A stretch of DNA of 64,000 nt from Abyssibacter profundi (GCF_003151135.1 NZ_QEQK01000002.1:218972-282971); one strand, 5' to 3'; positions 8,075 to 16,132 are shown, counted from the first letter of the stretch. Notes: generated by a model not told the origin, from the letters alone. A program made the numbers and translations.

Positions 8075-8614
8075 ATGCGCACAGTCCCGGAAATGATCGA
8101 CGATATTCTTCGCCGTGAGGGCGGATTCGTAGACCACCCGGCCGATCGGGGCGGGCCCACCAAGTTCGGCGTCACGCAAAAGACCTTGTCGGCCTACATC
8201 GGACGCGTCGCCTTGCGCCGCGAGGTCGAGGGCCTGAGCGAGGAGGTCGCGCGGGATATCTACGAGCGCAATTATTTTTATGGGCCGCGCATCGACCGCT
8301 TGCCCGCGCCGGTCCAGTCCTTTGTATTCGACTGTGCGGTTAACCACGGGCCGAGGCAGGCTGTGAAGTTCGTGCAGCGCGTCTGCAATCATGCTCGCTA
8401 CCAACCGCTGTTGTCCGAGGATGGTGCCATGGGTCCGAATACACGAAAGGCAGCGGAGTGGGCGCAAGCCATCATGGGCGATGTGTTTCTGCTGGCCCTC
8501 ATCGAAGAGCGCAAGAACTTCTACCACCTGATCGTCGCGGCCCGTCCATCGCAGCAGGTCTTTCTAACCGGTTGGCTCAACCGCGCGGCAGAATTCGAAG
8601 AGGCCGTGGCGTGA
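8075..8614 (+). CDS. GH108-family N-acetylmuramidase (phage-type endolysin)
   Basis: A 179-residue muramidase that should cut the glycan strands of peptidoglycan. ILRREGGFVDHPADRGGPT at the N-terminus is the GH108 signature, with Glu15 as the catalytic residue, followed by KFGVTQKTL. The C-terminal half (GAMGPNTRKA, LIEERKNFYH, FLTGWLNR) matches the peptidoglycan-binding domain usual in this family. There is no signal peptide, so release to the periplasm would depend on the holin encoded next. The ATG at 8075 is where homology begins. Its stop overlaps the holin start in the ATGA style. Confidence 0.9.
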   Translation: MRTVPEMIDDILRREGGFVDHPADRGGPTKFGVTQKTLSAYIGRVALRREVEGLSEEVARDIYERNYFYGPRIDRLPAPVQSFVFDCAVNHGPRQAVKFVQRVCNHARYQPLLSEDGAMGPNTRKAAEWAQAIMGDVFLLALIEERKNFYHLIVAARPSQQVFLTGWLNRAAEFEEAVA

Positions 8615-9219
8615 TGGGCTGGTGGACAGCCCTTGGTGACTTGCTGCGCGGTGGAAAGGATGTCGCCGAGGTCTTCGTCGAGAACCGGGAAAACCGCGGA
8701 GCGCGTCAGCATGAACAGTGGCTGGCCGACCTGGACCGGGACCGCGCGGCATTGCAGCAGTTTGCTGCCGAGTTCCACGCTCGACAGAACCGCACCGCGT
8801 GGGATGCCTTTGTCGACGGCCTGAATCGTTTGCCGCGCCCGCTGCTCACCCTCGCGATCATCGGTTTCTTCGTGCTGGCACCGCTGGACCCAGCGCGCTT
8901 TCTCCTGATCGCCCAGGCCTATGAACTCATCCCAGCAGGTTACTGGGCGCTGTTGAGTGTGATGATTGGGTTCTACTTCGGAGGGCGCATGCAGCTCAAG
9001 GCTCAGGACATGGCCGTGAGAAAAGATGCGGTGCGGGCCGCGCGGGAGCTGGTGACCATGCGCAAGGCGTTTCGGGCGCTGGAACCGGAGGACGAATCCA
9101 CCGAGTCCAGGATCTTTGACACCGCCATTGAGGCCGGCGCCAAGCCTCCGGAAAATGAAGTCATCAAGCGCTGGCTTGCACGGGAGGCGTCGGCGTCGGG
9201 TAACTCGTCCAAGTCTTGA
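8614..9219 (+). CDS. 3-TM holin-like protein (GTA/phage holin family)
   Basis: A 201-residue membrane protein whose ATG at 8614 overlaps the muramidase TGA. Hydrophobic segments lie at about residues 77-92, 95-104 and 108-123, preceded by a short amphipathic N-terminus (MGWWTALGDLLRGGKD). A charged cytoplasmic tail of about 75 residues follows. This layout and the opening match the holin_3TM family found in gene transfer agents and phages. Paired with the endolysin it would let the muramidase cross the inner membrane. No capsid, tail or integrase genes are nearby. Confidence 0.8.
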   Translation: MGWWTALGDLLRGGKDVAEVFVENRENRGARQHEQWLADLDRDRAALQQFAAEFHARQNRTAWDAFVDGLNRLPRPLLTLAIIGFFVLAPLDPARFLLIAQAYELIPAGYWALLSVMIGFYFGGRMQLKAQDMAVRKDAVRAARELVTMRKAFRALEPEDESTESRIFDTAIEAGAKPPENEVIKRWLAREASASGNSSKS

Positions 9220-9226
9220 TGACACC

Positions 9227-9334
9227 ATGCTTTGGCTGCTTGCAGGTACCCTGAAACCGGTTCTCAAGGCCGTCGCGGCTCGTGTTGCCGTCACCTCATG
9301 CGGACAACGCTGCTGGGAGACCGTTTCCACGTGA
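9227..9334 (+). CDS. possible 35-residue membrane-active peptide
   Basis: A short frame opens 7 bp after the holin stop. It encodes a hydrophobic peptide with spaced Lys/Arg (MLWLLAGTLKPVLKAVAARV) and two Cys near its end. It could be a small member of the lysis cassette. No ribosome site is obvious and no family is recognised, so this is weakly supported. Confidence 0.22.
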   Translation: MLWLLAGTLKPVLKAVAARVAVTSCGQRCWETVST

Positions 9335-9641
9335 AGGCCCCGGTCTGCAAGGCGCTCTGCTGACGCCCGCCTGGCATCGTTTTCTGCGGTTTATCTGTGG
9401 TCATGCCCGCGTTCGGTTTCTGGTCGAGTCGTCGTGTGGCAGCCGCACAGGCCGTGACGGATGTCTAATCGTTCTGGCCTTGCCGCTGGTAGGGTCGAAG
9501 CGCCACGTTAACCGGTTGCCCGCGGTGAACGGCGTAATCTGTGCTTAGATCGTGGTCATACGGCGCGGGCAGGGAGCAGTCGCGTCTGACTTCGTCATTC
9601 TCCGTTAGACTTGCCGCCGGGGAACCGAGAGACCAACACGA
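9335..9641. other. intergenic stretch ahead of uvrY
   Basis: About 300 bp between the lysis cassette and the response-regulator gene. No convincing ORF, terminator or repeat is seen. The last 100 bp presumably carry the uvrY promoter, but no clear -35/-10 pair stands out. Confidence 0.4.
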
Positions 9642-10292
9642 GTGATTACCGTAATGATCGTCGATGACCACCGGCTGGTCCGGGCTGGTATTCGGCGAGT
9701 GCTCGATGAGCAAAATGACATCGAAGTCGTCGCGGAGGCCTCCTCCGGCGAGGATGCGATTAACTTCGCCCGCGACCTGCAGCCGCAGGTTGTGCTGATG
9801 GATATCAACATGCCGGGTATTGGTGGCCTGGAGGCCACGCGACGGATTATCCAGCGATCGCCGGATATCAAGGTGGTGGGCGTCTCCATGCACTTGGACG
9901 AGCCGTACCCCAGCCGGTTGTTGTCGGCCGGTGCCTCGGGCTATATCAGCAAGGACTCGGCCGCGGAGGAGGTTGTTACCGCGATTCGCCGCGTGCATCA
10001 GGGTGGGCATTACATCGCGCCGCTGGTCGCCGGCAATCTCGCTGCAGCCCTGATCAAGGGCCAGAACGAGTCACCATTCGACACCCTATCTCACCGCGAG
10101 ATGCAGGTCATGAACCTGGTGACACAGGGTCACAGCACCCAAGCGATTTCGGATCGGCTCTGTCTGTCGCCCAAGACCGTGAGTACGTATCGCTACCGAC
10201 TGTTCGAGAAGCTCGGCGTTCATAACGATGTCGAATTGACGCGCTTGGCCATGCGCTACGGGTTGCTGGAGGATGGCGTCGCCGCGAGCTAG
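9642..10292 (+). CDS. uvrY: two-component response regulator UvrY/GacA
   Basis: A 216-residue LuxR-type response regulator. The receiver domain (1-120) has the acidic pocket IVDDH, the phosphate acceptor Asp54 in VLMDINMPG, and the Lys in GYISKD. The C-terminal LuxR HTH (about 145-205) contains LSHREMQVMNLVTQGHSTQ and LCLSPKTVSTYRYRLFEKL. This sequence and its position upstream of uvrC identify it as the GacA/UvrY partner of the BarA/GacS sensor, which drives CsrA-titrating small RNAs. It starts with GTG. No small RNA or sensor gene is in the window. Confidence 0.93.
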   Translation: MITVMIVDDHRLVRAGIRRVLDEQNDIEVVAEASSGEDAINFARDLQPQVVLMDINMPGIGGLEATRRIIQRSPDIKVVGVSMHLDEPYPSRLLSAGASGYISKDSAAEEVVTAIRRVHQGGHYIAPLVAGNLAAALIKGQNESPFDTLSHREMQVMNLVTQGHSTQAISDRLCLSPKTVSTYRYRLFEKLGVHNDVELTRLAMRYGLLEDGVAAS

Positions 10293-10312
10293 ACCGCGCC
10301 TGGTGTCTTGTC

Positions 10313-10951
10313 ATGGCTGAATCCTTTCACCCTGACTGTGCGCGGTGCGACCGGCTGGTTGCCTTCCGTACACAGTCACGCATCGACCACCCCGGCTACT
10401 TTGGGCGCGCCGTGCCCAGCTTCGGGCCGGCAGGCGCGCCCCTGCTAATCGTAGGGCTTGCACCGGGGATGCACGGCGCCAATGCCACTGGCCGGCCCTT
10501 CACAGGCGACTACGCAGGCATTCTGCTGTACCAGACGCTGTTTGATCTGGGACTCGCCAGTTCGCCGGTCTCGGAGCATGCCGAAGATGGGCTGAGGCTG
10601 ATCGGTTGCCGCATCACCAACGCCGTGCGCTGCGTGCCCCCGCAGAACAAGCCGGTGGGGTCAGAGATCGACAATTGCCGACCCTATCTGGTCGAAGAGC
10701 TGGAGGCCGTGCCGCCGGGTGGCGTCTTGCTGGCACTGGGCAAGATTGCGCACGACCAGGTGATCCGTGCCCTGGGGCTGCGTGTGGCCGCCTACAAGTT
10801 TGCGCATGAGGCCGTGCATGCCTTGCCCAGCGGGCTACAGCTGGTCGACTCGTACCACTGTAGCCGCTACAACACGAACACGCGGCGGCTAACGCCCGCC
10901 ATGTTCGAATCGGTGATGCGGCGTGCCCGCGATCTGCGTCCCGGCGAGTAG
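10313..10951 (+). CDS. uracil-DNA glycosylase, family 5 (UDGb) type
   Basis: A 212-residue base-excision-repair enzyme. Motif 1 reads GLAPGMHGANATGRPFTGD and motif 3 YHCSRYNTNTRRL, the pattern of family 5 (UDGb) enzymes, which lack the usual Asp and act on uracil, hypoxanthine and other deaminated bases. Four Cys (9, 12, 107, 122) are placed to bind a 4Fe-4S cluster. It lies 20 bp after uvrY and 53 bp before uvrC, so it interrupts the usual uvrY-uvrC pair and is probably co-transcribed with them. Family 5 enzymes are best known from archaea and some bacteria. Confidence 0.88.
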   Translation: MAESFHPDCARCDRLVAFRTQSRIDHPGYFGRAVPSFGPAGAPLLIVGLAPGMHGANATGRPFTGDYAGILLYQTLFDLGLASSPVSEHAEDGLRLIGCRITNAVRCVPPQNKPVGSEIDNCRPYLVEELEAVPPGGVLLALGKIAHDQVIRALGLRVAAYKFAHEAVHALPSGLQLVDSYHCSRYNTNTRRLTPAMFESVMRRARDLRPGE

Positions 10952-11004
10952 GCCAGCAGCATTCGTATACTGCGCGGCCAAATCCGCCTCGCAAATGCGC
11001 CGCC

Positions 11005-12822
11005 TTGAGTGAGTCCAGCTTCAATCCCAAACGATTTGTCAGCGGCCTGACCAGCCGTCCGGGCGTTTACCAGATGCTCGGCAGCGATGGCGAAGTGCTT
11101 TACGTCGGTAAGGCCAAGAATCTCAAGAAGCGGGTCGCCAGCTACTTCCTACGGGCTTCGGGGTCGACGCGTATCGAGTCGATGGTGGATCAAATCCATG
11201 ACATTGCGATTCATGTCACGGACACCGAGAACCAGGCGTTATTGTTGGAAAGCAGCCTGATCAAGCGACACCGGCCGCGCTACAACATCGTTTTTCGGGA
11301 TGACAAGAGCTACCCCTATCTGGTCATCACAGGGGATCACGCCTATCCCCGCATCCGTTTTCATCGCGGTAGCCGCAAGAAGCCACATCGGTACTTCGGG
11401 CCCTATCCGAATGCCGGTTCGGTGCGGCGAACGCTGGACTCGTTACAAAAGCTGTTCCAACTCCGCCCCTGTTCGGACAGCTTCTTTGCCAACCGCTCCC
11501 GACCCTGTCTGCAGCATCAGATCAAACGCTGTTCCGCACCCTGCGTGCAGGCCATTACAGAGGACGCCTATGCCGATGATGTGGCTGATGCCGTCCGTTT
11601 GTTGGAAGGCAAGAGCGAAGTGTTGGTGCGCAAGCTCACGCAACGGATGGAGGCAGCATCCGAGGCGCTGGACTTCGAACGGGCCGCGCGGTATCGAGAT
11701 CAGATTGCTGCATTGCGGACCATTCAGGGGCCCCGCGACGCCGCGGGTTCGGTCGAAGATGCGGATTTTGTCGTCTTGGAACAGCGCGCCGGACTGACCG
11801 CGGTGGGCGTCGGGACCATTCGAAATAGTCAGCACCTGGGATATCGCAGCTTTTTCCCCAAGGGCGCGACCGATGCCGATCGGGGCGAGGTGTTAACCGC
11901 CTTTTTGGGCCAGTACTACGCCGAGCGTCCGCCGCCGCGTGAGATCGTGGTCACGGATCAACCGGAGGAAGCCGAGCTGCTGCAGCAGGCGCTGGGTGCG
12001 GCCTCGGGCCGACGGGTCCAGATCAAGCACCAGGTGCGGGGTACGCGGGCGCGGGTGCTGCGGACCGCCCGGGACAGCCTGCAGGAGGCCATTGCCGCAA
12101 GGCTGCTCCAGGGCGAGGCCCTGGGGCGGCGCTACCAGGCCCTGGGTGAGCTGCTGGGCCTGGATGAAACGCCCGGCCGGCTGGAGTGCTTCGATATCAG
12201 CCACACGCGTGGCGAATCACCGGTGGCCTCCTGCGTGGTGTTTGATGAAGACGGGCCGCTGAAAGCCGCCTACCGACGGTTCAACATGAAGGACGTGACG
12301 CCCGGGGATGACTACGCAGCCATTCGCCAGGCGGTCCTGCGCCGCTTTCGTCGCCTCAAGGAGGGCGAGGCCCCGGTGCCGGATGTGCTGCTTATCGATG
12401 GAGGCAAGGGGCAGCTGGCACAGGCCGTCGAGGCGGTGGAAGAGGCCGGTGTCACGGGCGTCACGATTATCAGCGTCGCCAAGGGCGCGGACCGGCGTGT
12501 GGGGTTGGAGCAAATCTTCCGCCCCGATGTGCCCACTGCGATGCGCCCACCCCCGGATGACCCTGGGCTGCATTTGATTCAGCAGATTCGGGATGAGGCG
12601 CACCGATTCGCCATCGAGGGGCATCGAGGGCAACGGAACAAGGCTCGCAAGCAGTCCGTGCTGGAGGAGATCGAGGGGCTGGGCCCACGTCGGCGACAGG
12701 CGCTACTACGCAGTTTTGGCGGTTTGCAGCGGGTGGAACGCGCCGGCGTGGATGAGCTGGCGCGGGTGGAGGGTATCTCCCGCAAGTTGGCGCAGCGCAT
12801 CTACGATCGCTTCCATTCCTGA
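11005..12822 (+). CDS. uvrC: excinuclease ABC subunit C
   Basis: UvrC makes both incisions around a DNA lesion after UvrA/UvrB loading. This 605-residue protein has the GIY-YIG nuclease at the N-terminus (RPGVYQMLGSDGEVLYVGKA) and a UVR helical pair near 205-235 (ALDFERAARYRDQI). The RNase H-like nuclease lies in the C-terminal half (RLECFDISH, LLIDGGKGQL), and a helix-hairpin-helix at the end (LEEIEGLGPRRRQALL). The start is TTG at 11005, because no ATG or GTG is in frame near the conserved N-terminus. It is a typical length. Confidence 0.96.
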   Translation: MSESSFNPKRFVSGLTSRPGVYQMLGSDGEVLYVGKAKNLKKRVASYFLRASGSTRIESMVDQIHDIAIHVTDTENQALLLESSLIKRHRPRYNIVFRDDKSYPYLVITGDHAYPRIRFHRGSRKKPHRYFGPYPNAGSVRRTLDSLQKLFQLRPCSDSFFANRSRPCLQHQIKRCSAPCVQAITEDAYADDVADAVRLLEGKSEVLVRKLTQRMEAASEALDFERAARYRDQIAALRTIQGPRDAAGSVEDADFVVLEQRAGLTAVGVGTIRNSQHLGYRSFFPKGATDADRGEVLTAFLGQYYAERPPPREIVVTDQPEEAELLQQALGAASGRRVQIKHQVRGTRARVLRTARDSLQEAIAARLLQGEALGRRYQALGELLGLDETPGRLECFDISHTRGESPVASCVVFDEDGPLKAAYRRFNMKDVTPGDDYAAIRQAVLRRFRRLKEGEAPVPDVLLIDGGKGQLAQAVEAVEEAGVTGVTIISVAKGADRRVGLEQIFRPDVPTAMRPPPDDPGLHLIQQIRDEAHRFAIEGHRGQRNKARKQSVLEEIEGLGPRRRQALLRSFGGLQRVERAGVDELARVEGISRKLAQRIYDRFHS

Positions 12823-12900
12823 CGGCGCAGATGCTCGCCGTTGTGGGCAATCCGTCCGCTCGCGCTTCCGATGCAGCCTGCGCGCACGCATAATGCACCG

Positions 12901-13473
12901 GTGCCTTTGAATCTCCCCATGCTGCTGACCCTGATGCGGGTACTGGCGATTCCTTTCGTCGTGCTTGCGTTTTACTGGCCGACCCCCTGGGCGGGGCCGA
13001 TTGCCGCCAGCCTGTTTTTACTGGCTGCAATCACCGACTGGTTCGATGGATGGCTGGCCCGGCGATGGAATCAGACGTCGGCGTTTGGCGCGTTCCTCGA
13101 TCCGGTGGCCGATAAGCTCATCGTGGCGACCTCGCTGGTGATTCTGCTGAGCCAGGACGCAAGCATCATGTTGAGCGTTCTGGTTGCGGTCATCATCGGG
13201 CGGGAGATCACGGTCTCGGCGCTACGCGAGTGGATGGCCGAGATCGGTGCCCGCGCCTCGGTGGCGGTGTCGTGGGTGGGGAAGGTGAAGACCAGCTTTC
13301 AGATGACGGCAATCGTGCTGATGCTGTGGGGTATGCCGCTGGGGCCCATTCCGGTTTATGAGCTGGGATACGGCCTGTTGTTTGTCGCGGCAGGGCTGAC
13401 ATTGTGGTCCATGGCCATGTACTTGCGTGCTGCCTGGCCGGTGCTTTCGGAGCACTCGGATCAAAAGGCTTGA
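12901..13473 (+). CDS. pgsA: CDP-diacylglycerol--glycerol-3-phosphate 3-phosphatidyltransferase
   Basis: PgsA makes phosphatidylglycerol phosphate, the committed step to phosphatidylglycerol and cardiolipin, in the inner membrane. The product has 190 residues with several membrane helices. It carries the CDP-alcohol phosphotransferase signature: D-G-x2-A-R in FDGWLARR, then G in FGAFLD and D-x3-D in DPVADK. The GTG at 12901 gives the usual N-terminus (MPLNLPMLLTLMRV); a longer in-frame start at 12841 looks unlikely. The order uvrY-uvrC-pgsA-tRNA-Gly/Cys/Leu is the standard gammaproteobacterial one. The tRNA promoter overlaps its stop codon. Confidence 0.94.
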   Translation: MPLNLPMLLTLMRVLAIPFVVLAFYWPTPWAGPIAASLFLLAAITDWFDGWLARRWNQTSAFGAFLDPVADKLIVATSLVILLSQDASIMLSVLVAVIIGREITVSALREWMAEIGARASVAVSWVGKVKTSFQMTAIVLMLWGMPLGPIPVYELGYGLLFVAAGLTLWSMAMYLRAAWPVLSEHSDQKA

Positions 13474-13497
13474 CACTGTCTGTCGTCGCCCTAGAAT
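13470..13497 (+). promoter_or_regulatory. sigma-70 promoter of the tRNA cluster
   Basis: TTGACA (13470-13475) is a perfect -35 and TAGAAT (13492-13497) a near-perfect -10, 16 bp apart. A GC-rich discriminator (ACGCGCC) follows, as in stringently controlled stable-RNA promoters. The -35 box contains the pgsA TGA stop. Confidence 0.85.
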
Positions 13498-13508
13498 ACG
13501 CGCCTCTC

Positions 13509-13584
13509 GCGGGAATAGCTCAGTTGGTAGAGCGCAACCTTGCCAAGGTTGAGGTCGCCGGTTCGAACCCGGTTTCCCGCTCCA
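13509..13584 (+). tRNA. tRNA-Gly(GCC)
   Basis: A 76-nt cloverleaf: acceptor GCGGGAA pairs with TTCCCGC, the T-arm has GGTTCGAACCC, and CCA is encoded. The anticodon loop TTGCCAA gives anticodon GCC. It is the first tRNA of the cluster, about 12 bp after the -10 box. Confidence 0.97.
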
Positions 13585-13729
13585 GATACCGCAGTTTGTG
13601 GGCAGTGCCGGCCACGATCTGCAACGGTGCCTCGGCCGGCTCGCCGTCCGGGGCATTTGTTTTTTCAGGCCGGTGTTCAAGTCGGCTAAACTGGAAATCT
13701 CGACGTGGTTGGTCGGGATGGTCACCAAA

Positions 13730-13803
13730 GGCTGGGTGGCAGAGTGGTGATGCAGCGGATTGCAAATCCGTGTACGTCGGTTCGATTCCGGCCCTAGCCT
13801 CCA
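13730..13803 (+). tRNA. tRNA-Cys(GCA)
   Basis: A 74-nt cloverleaf: acceptor GGCTGGG pairs with CCTAGCC (one G-U), the T-arm has GGTTCGATTCC, and CCA is encoded. Anticodon loop TTGCAAA gives GCA. It is separated from tRNA-Gly by 145 bp without a recognised gene. Confidence 0.96.
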
Positions 13804-13820
13804 ATCTTGTACGCGCAAGC

Positions 13821-13907
13821 GCCCGGATGGCGGAACTGGTAGACGCAAGGGACTTAAAATCCCTCGAAGGTGACTTCGTGCCGGTTCGATTCCGGCTCCG
13901 GGCACCA
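13821..13907 (+). tRNA. tRNA-Leu(TAA)
   Basis: An 87-nt class II tRNA with a long variable arm. Acceptor GCCCGGA pairs with TCCGGGC, and CCA is encoded. Anticodon loop CTTAAAA gives TAA. It ends only 19 bp before the ccmA start, leaving no room for a separate ccm promoter. Confidence 0.96.
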
Positions 13908-13926
13908 TTCCCCCGGGTCGCAGCTA

Positions 13927-14565
13927 ATGCACCTGGATTCAAACGCTCCCCGTCTTATGCTCCAGCTTGACGACGTTGTTCTGCGTCGCGGCCGGAAGCC
14001 ATTAATCGGCCCGCTGAGCGCGAGCTGTTCAGGCGGGACGGTCACGCATCTTCGTGGCCCCAACGGTGTCGGCAAAACCACGTTGATTCACGCGCTGGTC
14101 GGTTTGCGAGAACCTGACGGCGGTACGATTCGATGGCAGGGGGAAGACGTCTTTGATCGACCCGAATCGCTCCGCCGGTCGCTTTGCTTTATCGCGCACG
14201 ACGCCAGCGGTAGCGGGGCGTTAACAGCCGTCGAGTCGCTACGGTTCGTATTGGCTTTGAACAACGAACCCGTGGAGCAGGCGGCCGATGCGCTACGTCA
14301 GACCGGACTGCGCGGGCGCAGCTTGATGCAGCCTGTCCGCACGCTGTCTGCCGGTCAGCAGCGCCGGGTGGCGTTGGCTCGACTCGTGGTGACCAAGGCA
14401 CAGCTCTGGGTGTTGGATGAGCCGCTTAATGCCCTGGACGATGCCTCGCGCAGCCTGCTTTGTCAGCGATTCGCCGATCATGCGGCTGCCGGCGGCATCG
14501 TCGTGGTGACCTCACACCAGCCATTGCCGATTGATGCACGCTGCATCGATCTGTTGTCCGCCTAG
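13927..14565 (+). CDS. ccmA: heme exporter ATP-binding protein CcmA
   Basis: The ATPase of the CcmABCD complex of System I cytochrome c maturation, which releases holo-CcmE from CcmC. It has 212 residues with Walker A GPNGVGKTT, signature LSAGQQRR and Walker B LWVLDEP. The ATG at 13927 is chosen; an internal ATG at 13957 is an alternative, and neither has a strong ribosome site. It opens a nine-gene ccm run with overlapping or nearly touching genes. Confidence 0.94.
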   Translation: MHLDSNAPRLMLQLDDVVLRRGRKPLIGPLSASCSGGTVTHLRGPNGVGKTTLIHALVGLREPDGGTIRWQGEDVFDRPESLRRSLCFIAHDASGSGALTAVESLRFVLALNNEPVEQAADALRQTGLRGRSLMQPVRTLSAGQQRRVALARLVVTKAQLWVLDEPLNALDDASRSLLCQRFADHAAAGGIVVVTSHQPLPIDARCIDLLSA

Positions 14566-14569
14566 TCCC

Positions 14570-15235
14570 GTGAACCTCTGGATCGCCGTTTGGTCACGGG
14601 AGTGGCAGTTGCTGTTCCGGCAATTGCAGGATCTGCTTCAACCCTTGGTGTACTTCGCCATGGTCGTGATGATCGTGCCGCTGGGGACAGACCCCTCGGC
14701 CGACGTGTTGGCACGATTAGCGCCGGCAGTGGTCTGGATGGCCGTGGTGCTGGCCGTCGTGCTGTCCTTGGACCGCTTATTTCGAGATGACGCCCGTGAC
14801 GGCACGCTGGCGGTGCTGCTCACTGCACCGACGCCGCTGTGGTGGGTGCTGCTGGCCAAGCTATTGGCGCATTGGCTGGGACTGGGTCTGCTGCTGACGA
14901 TGGCGGCGCCGCTGGCCGGTGCGGCATACGGTCTTGCCGCGCCTGCGGTGGGTGTGCTGTTGCTCACCGTGCTGGCCGGATCGCTGGGACTCATGGCCCT
15001 GGGCATGGTTGCCGGTGCACTGACGGTGGGGGTGCGTAATGGCGGCGTGTTAGTCGCCATCATCCTGTTGCCGTTGTACGTGCCGTTGCTGGTCTTTGGT
15101 GCCGGTGCGGTCGGCGCTGTGCAGTCGGGGTTTGAGGGCGGCGGTCCGGTATACTTCGTGGCCGCCTTGTCGGTGCTGTACGCCACGTTGGCGCCGCCCC
15201 TTGCAGCCGTTGCGCTGCGACTGAGTTACGACTAA
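14570..15235 (+). CDS. ccmB: heme exporter membrane protein CcmB
   Basis: The membrane partner of CcmA, with 221 residues and about six hydrophobic helices. It starts with GTG at 14570, four bases after the ccmA stop, giving the typical CcmB opening (MNLWIAVWSREWQLLFRQLQ). The motif ALGMVAGALTVGVRNGGVL is usual for the family. A longer in-frame start at 14531 would overlap ccmA and is not favoured. Confidence 0.93.
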   Translation: MNLWIAVWSREWQLLFRQLQDLLQPLVYFAMVVMIVPLGTDPSADVLARLAPAVVWMAVVLAVVLSLDRLFRDDARDGTLAVLLTAPTPLWWVLLAKLLAHWLGLGLLLTMAAPLAGAAYGLAAPAVGVLLLTVLAGSLGLMALGMVAGALTVGVRNGGVLVAIILLPLYVPLLVFGAGAVGAVQSGFEGGGPVYFVAALSVLYATLAPPLAAVALRLSYD

Positions 15236-15239
15236 TCAC

Positions 15240-15971
15240 ATGTGGACCTGGTTTCACCGTCTGGCCTCTCCGCCCACGTTCTACCGCTGGGGCGGTACGC
15301 TTCAGTGGATATTTGGCGTGCTTGCAGTGCTGCTCATCGTGGTCGGCACCTACGGCGGCTTGGTATTGGCCCCGGCCGACTATCAGCAGGGCGATGCGTT
15401 TCGCATCATCTATGTTCATGTGCCCAGCGCCTGGCTCTCGCTATTCGTGTACACCAGCATGGCCGTCGCCGGCGGTGTGGCGCTGATCTGGCGGATGAAA
15501 TTAGCAGAGCTCTATGTGATCGCCGCCGCCCCGCTGGGCGCCGCGTTTACGGCGCTGGCCCTGGTGACCGGCATGCTTTGGGGCGAGCCGATGTGGGGCA
15601 CGTACTGGGTTTGGGACGCGCGCTTGACCAGTGAACTGGTGTTGCTGTTTCTCTACCTGGGCGTGATTGCCCTGGCAGCCGCCTTCGAAGATCCGCGGCG
15701 TGGTGCGCGCGCGGCCGCCGTGTTGGCGTTGATCGGGGTCGTCAATGTCCCGATCATCCATTACTCGGTGGAGTGGTGGAACAGCCTGCATCAGGGCGCA
15801 ACCGTGACCAAGTTCGATTCGCCATCAATTACCGGTGACATGCTGTGGCCACTGCTGGTCAACGCACTCGGATTCATGTGCTATTTCGCCTGTCTGCAGT
15901 GCGTTCGAATGCGAGCGCTGATCCTGTCACGCGAGCGTGATGCCCGCTGGGTACGCGAGGCCGTGGCATGA
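15240..15971 (+). CDS. ccmC: heme-handling protein CcmC
   Basis: CcmC loads heme onto CcmE at the periplasmic face of the inner membrane. It has 243 residues, six helices and the tryptophan-rich WWD motif (WGEPMWGTYWVWDARLTSEL). Two His placed as heme ligands are in YVHVPSAW and IIHYSVEWWNSLHQG. It starts four bases after the ccmB stop and its own stop overlaps ccmD by ATGA. Confidence 0.95.
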   Translation: MWTWFHRLASPPTFYRWGGTLQWIFGVLAVLLIVVGTYGGLVLAPADYQQGDAFRIIYVHVPSAWLSLFVYTSMAVAGGVALIWRMKLAELYVIAAAPLGAAFTALALVTGMLWGEPMWGTYWVWDARLTSELVLLFLYLGVIALAAAFEDPRRGARAAAVLALIGVVNVPIIHYSVEWWNSLHQGATVTKFDSPSITGDMLWPLLVNALGFMCYFACLQCVRMRALILSRERDARWVREAVA

Positions 15972-16132
15972 GCGAATCCTTCTGGAGCATGGGTGGGTAT
16001 GCCGTGTATGTCTGGTCGTCCTTTGGCCTGACCGGACTGGTGCTGCTGGGCGGCGCGGCGTGGAGTGCCGCAGACCTGGCGCGGCAGCGCCGAGACATCC
16101 GATTGGAACGAGAGTACGACGATGACGCGTAG
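15968..16132 (+). CDS. ccmD: small membrane protein CcmD
   Basis: A 54-residue protein with one membrane helix (about residues 9-32, GGYAVYVWSSFGLTG onward). A basic cytoplasmic tail (ARQRRDIRLEREYDDDA) follows. Size, layout and position between ccmC and ccmE identify CcmD, which helps release holo-CcmE. It overlaps ccmC by 4 bp and ccmE by 11 bp. Confidence 0.9.
   Translation: MSESFWSMGGYAVYVWSSFGLTGLVLLGGAAWSAADLARQRRDIRLEREYDDDA

Noticed and set aside
9282-9548. An 88-codon frame between the holin and uvrY
   Set aside because: No ribosome site, no recognisable sequence and a composition typical of random GC-rich frames.
13404-13970. A 188-codon frame across the tRNA cluster
   Set aside because: It runs through three complete tRNA genes and their promoter, and stretches such as GIAQLVERNLAKVEVAGSNPV are the usual false translation of tRNA genes.
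16065-16121. An N-terminal extension of ccmE, and similar extensions of ccmG, ruvA, ruvB, galU, sucA and the muramidase
   Set aside because: The frames stay open upstream only because the sequence is GC-rich. In each case the family N-terminus, ribosome site or stop/start overlap marks the later start.
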